A stretch of 7,350 bases of DNA from JAWWBL01 sp033720975 (GTDB taxonomy: Bacteria > Actinomycetota > Acidimicrobiia > Spongiisociales > ZC4RG35): positions 1 to 7,350 of the forward strand of contig JAWWBL010000084.1 in NCBI GenBank assembly GCA_033720975.1, given 5' to 3'. The notes below the pieces were generated by a model. That model worked only from the letters and a program-made list of their open reading frames with translations, was not told the DNA's origin and ran no database searches. Made by a program: the position numbers and the translations under genes. Of the stretch, positions 6,353 through 7,350 are shown piece by piece. Numbering within the stretch: position 1 is the first letter of the stretch; every line of letters begins with the position of its first letter.

Positions 6353-7350
6353 ATGCCATCACTATCTGAAAGAGTCGCAGCCGCTCGCCAGACCGAGATA
6401 ACCGAGGCAACCGGCACCAGAACCGATGCTCTCGGCGAGCTTCGGGGAAGGTTGCACTTCAAAGTCGTCGAGGAACTCGGGCCCACGCTCTATGACCGGG
6501 GGATGTCCGATGCCGAGCTGCGCCTGCGCGTCCTCGAGATGCTGGAGTGGGCAGTCGACCAGGAACAGGGTCTCCCCCTCACCTCTGCCGACCGTCGCGC
6601 CCTCCTCAACGAGATCGCCTCTGACGTCCTCGGCTACGGGCCTATCGACCCGCTCCTCAACGATCCCGAGATCACTGAAGTCATGGCAAACGGCCCTTAC
6701 GACGTGTACTACGAGCAGGCCGGTCGGCTCTACAAGTCGGATGTGCGTTTCGTCGATGAGGTGCACCTCAGGCGGATCATCGACAAGATCGTGGGAACCA
6801 TAGGTCGTCGAGTCGACGAGGCAACGCCCATGGTCGACGCACGTCTGCCCGACGGTTCTCGTGTCAATGCGATCATCGCGCCCCTGGCGATCGGTGGTCC
6901 CTATCTGACGATTCGTAAGTTCGCGGTCGATCCCTATCAGGAAGAGGACCTCATCGCCTTCGGCACGATCACCCAACGTGTGGCTGACTTCGCACGTGCG
7001 TGTGTCCGTGGCCGTCTCAACGTGTTGATCTCAGGTGGTACTGGCTCCGGTAAGACGACGACGCTCAATGTGATGTCTTCCTACATCCCGACGGACGAGC
7101 GCATAGTTACGGTCGAGGATGCCGCCGAGCTCCAGCTGCATCAGGAGCACGTGCTCACCCTGGAGTCGAGGCCCGCCAACATCGAAGGCCAGGGTCAGGT
7201 CGCGATTCGCGACCTGGTCAGGAACACGTTGCGTATGCGTCCCGACCGGATCGTCGTCGGTGAGGTTCGTGGAGCCGAGGCCCTGGACATGTTGCAGGCC
7301 ATGAACACCGGCCACGACGGCTCGCTGACCACAGTCCACTCCAATAGCCC
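6353..7350 (+). CDS. cpaF: Tad pilus secretion ATPase CpaF/TadA, 3'-truncated by the window edge
   Basis: CpaF/TadA is the hexameric GspE-family ATPase on the cytoplasmic face of the Tad machine that powers pilin assembly. The frame runs open from ATG 6353 to the window end: 332 residues plus two bases. Family members are usually about 430-470 aa, so roughly 100 or more C-terminal residues are missing. The N-terminal half contains LGYGPIDPLLNDPEITEVMANG (broken here as LGYGPIDPLL, residues 93-102, then TEVMANG, 108-114), typical of the family. The ATPase core shows Walker A GGTGSGKTT (228-236, Lys234), an Asp box VTVEDAAELQL after it, Walker B RIVVGEVRG (299-307, Glu304) and the His box GHDGSLTTVHSN (320-331). 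All ATPase motifs in view are intact. An AAAGGGGA ribosome site lies about 10 bases before the ATG. It follows cpaE by 15 bases, consistent with co-transcription. Confidence 0.95.
   Translation, partial: MPSLSERVAAARQTEITEATGTRTDALGELRGRLHFKVVEELGPTLYDRGMSDAELRLRVLEMLEWAVDQEQGLPLTSADRRALLNEIASDVLGYGPIDPLLNDPEITEVMANGPYDVYYEQAGRLYKSDVRFVDEVHLRRIIDKIVGTIGRRVDEATPMVDARLPDGSRVNAIIAPLAIGGPYLTIRKFAVDPYQEEDLIAFGTITQRVADFARACVRGRLNVLISGGTGSGKTTTLNVMSSYIPTDERIVTVEDAAELQLHQEHVLTLESRPANIEGQGQVAIRDLVRNTLRMRPDRIVVGEVRGAEALDMLQAMNTGHDGSLTTVHSNS

Overview
The window is about 60% GC by eye and densely coded on the + strand. It looks like the chromosome of an actinobacterium. The evidence is a polA-rpsA gene pair, a DNA polymerase I whose proofreading site has decayed, and a four-domain ribosomal protein S1 that ends in a short C-terminal helix I associate with actinobacterial S1. 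A deep-branching lineage such as an acidimicrobiial one is possible, but the sequence does not settle this.

Layout: bases 1-2464 hold polA, whose first ~50 codons lie before the window. A 97-base gap with a candidate promoter leads to rpsA (2562-3950). A 231-base non-coding stretch (3951-4181) follows. It contains a possible weak rpsA terminator, a good promoter candidate and a structured leader with a five-codon, tryptophan-rich mini-ORF. Three tightly spaced genes of a Tad/Flp pilus locus then follow: cpaB (4182-5135), cpaE/tadZ (5150-6337) and cpaF/tadA (from 6353, running off the right edge). Gaps between these three are 14-15 bases, so they are very probably one transcript.

The two halves do different jobs. 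polA and rpsA are housekeeping genes for DNA repair/replication and for translation. The cpa genes build and power a type IV-like (Tad) pilus. CpaE is a MinD/ParA-like protein that positions the machine, CpaF is the hexameric ATPase that drives pilin assembly, and CpaB is a membrane-anchored assembly protein facing the outside. Prepilin peptidase, inner-membrane platform (TadB/TadC) and pilin genes are not in view and would be expected downstream.

I found no RNA genes, mobile elements, CRISPR arrays or clear signs of recent transfer. No wholly new system is evident. The least explained part is the cpaB leader.
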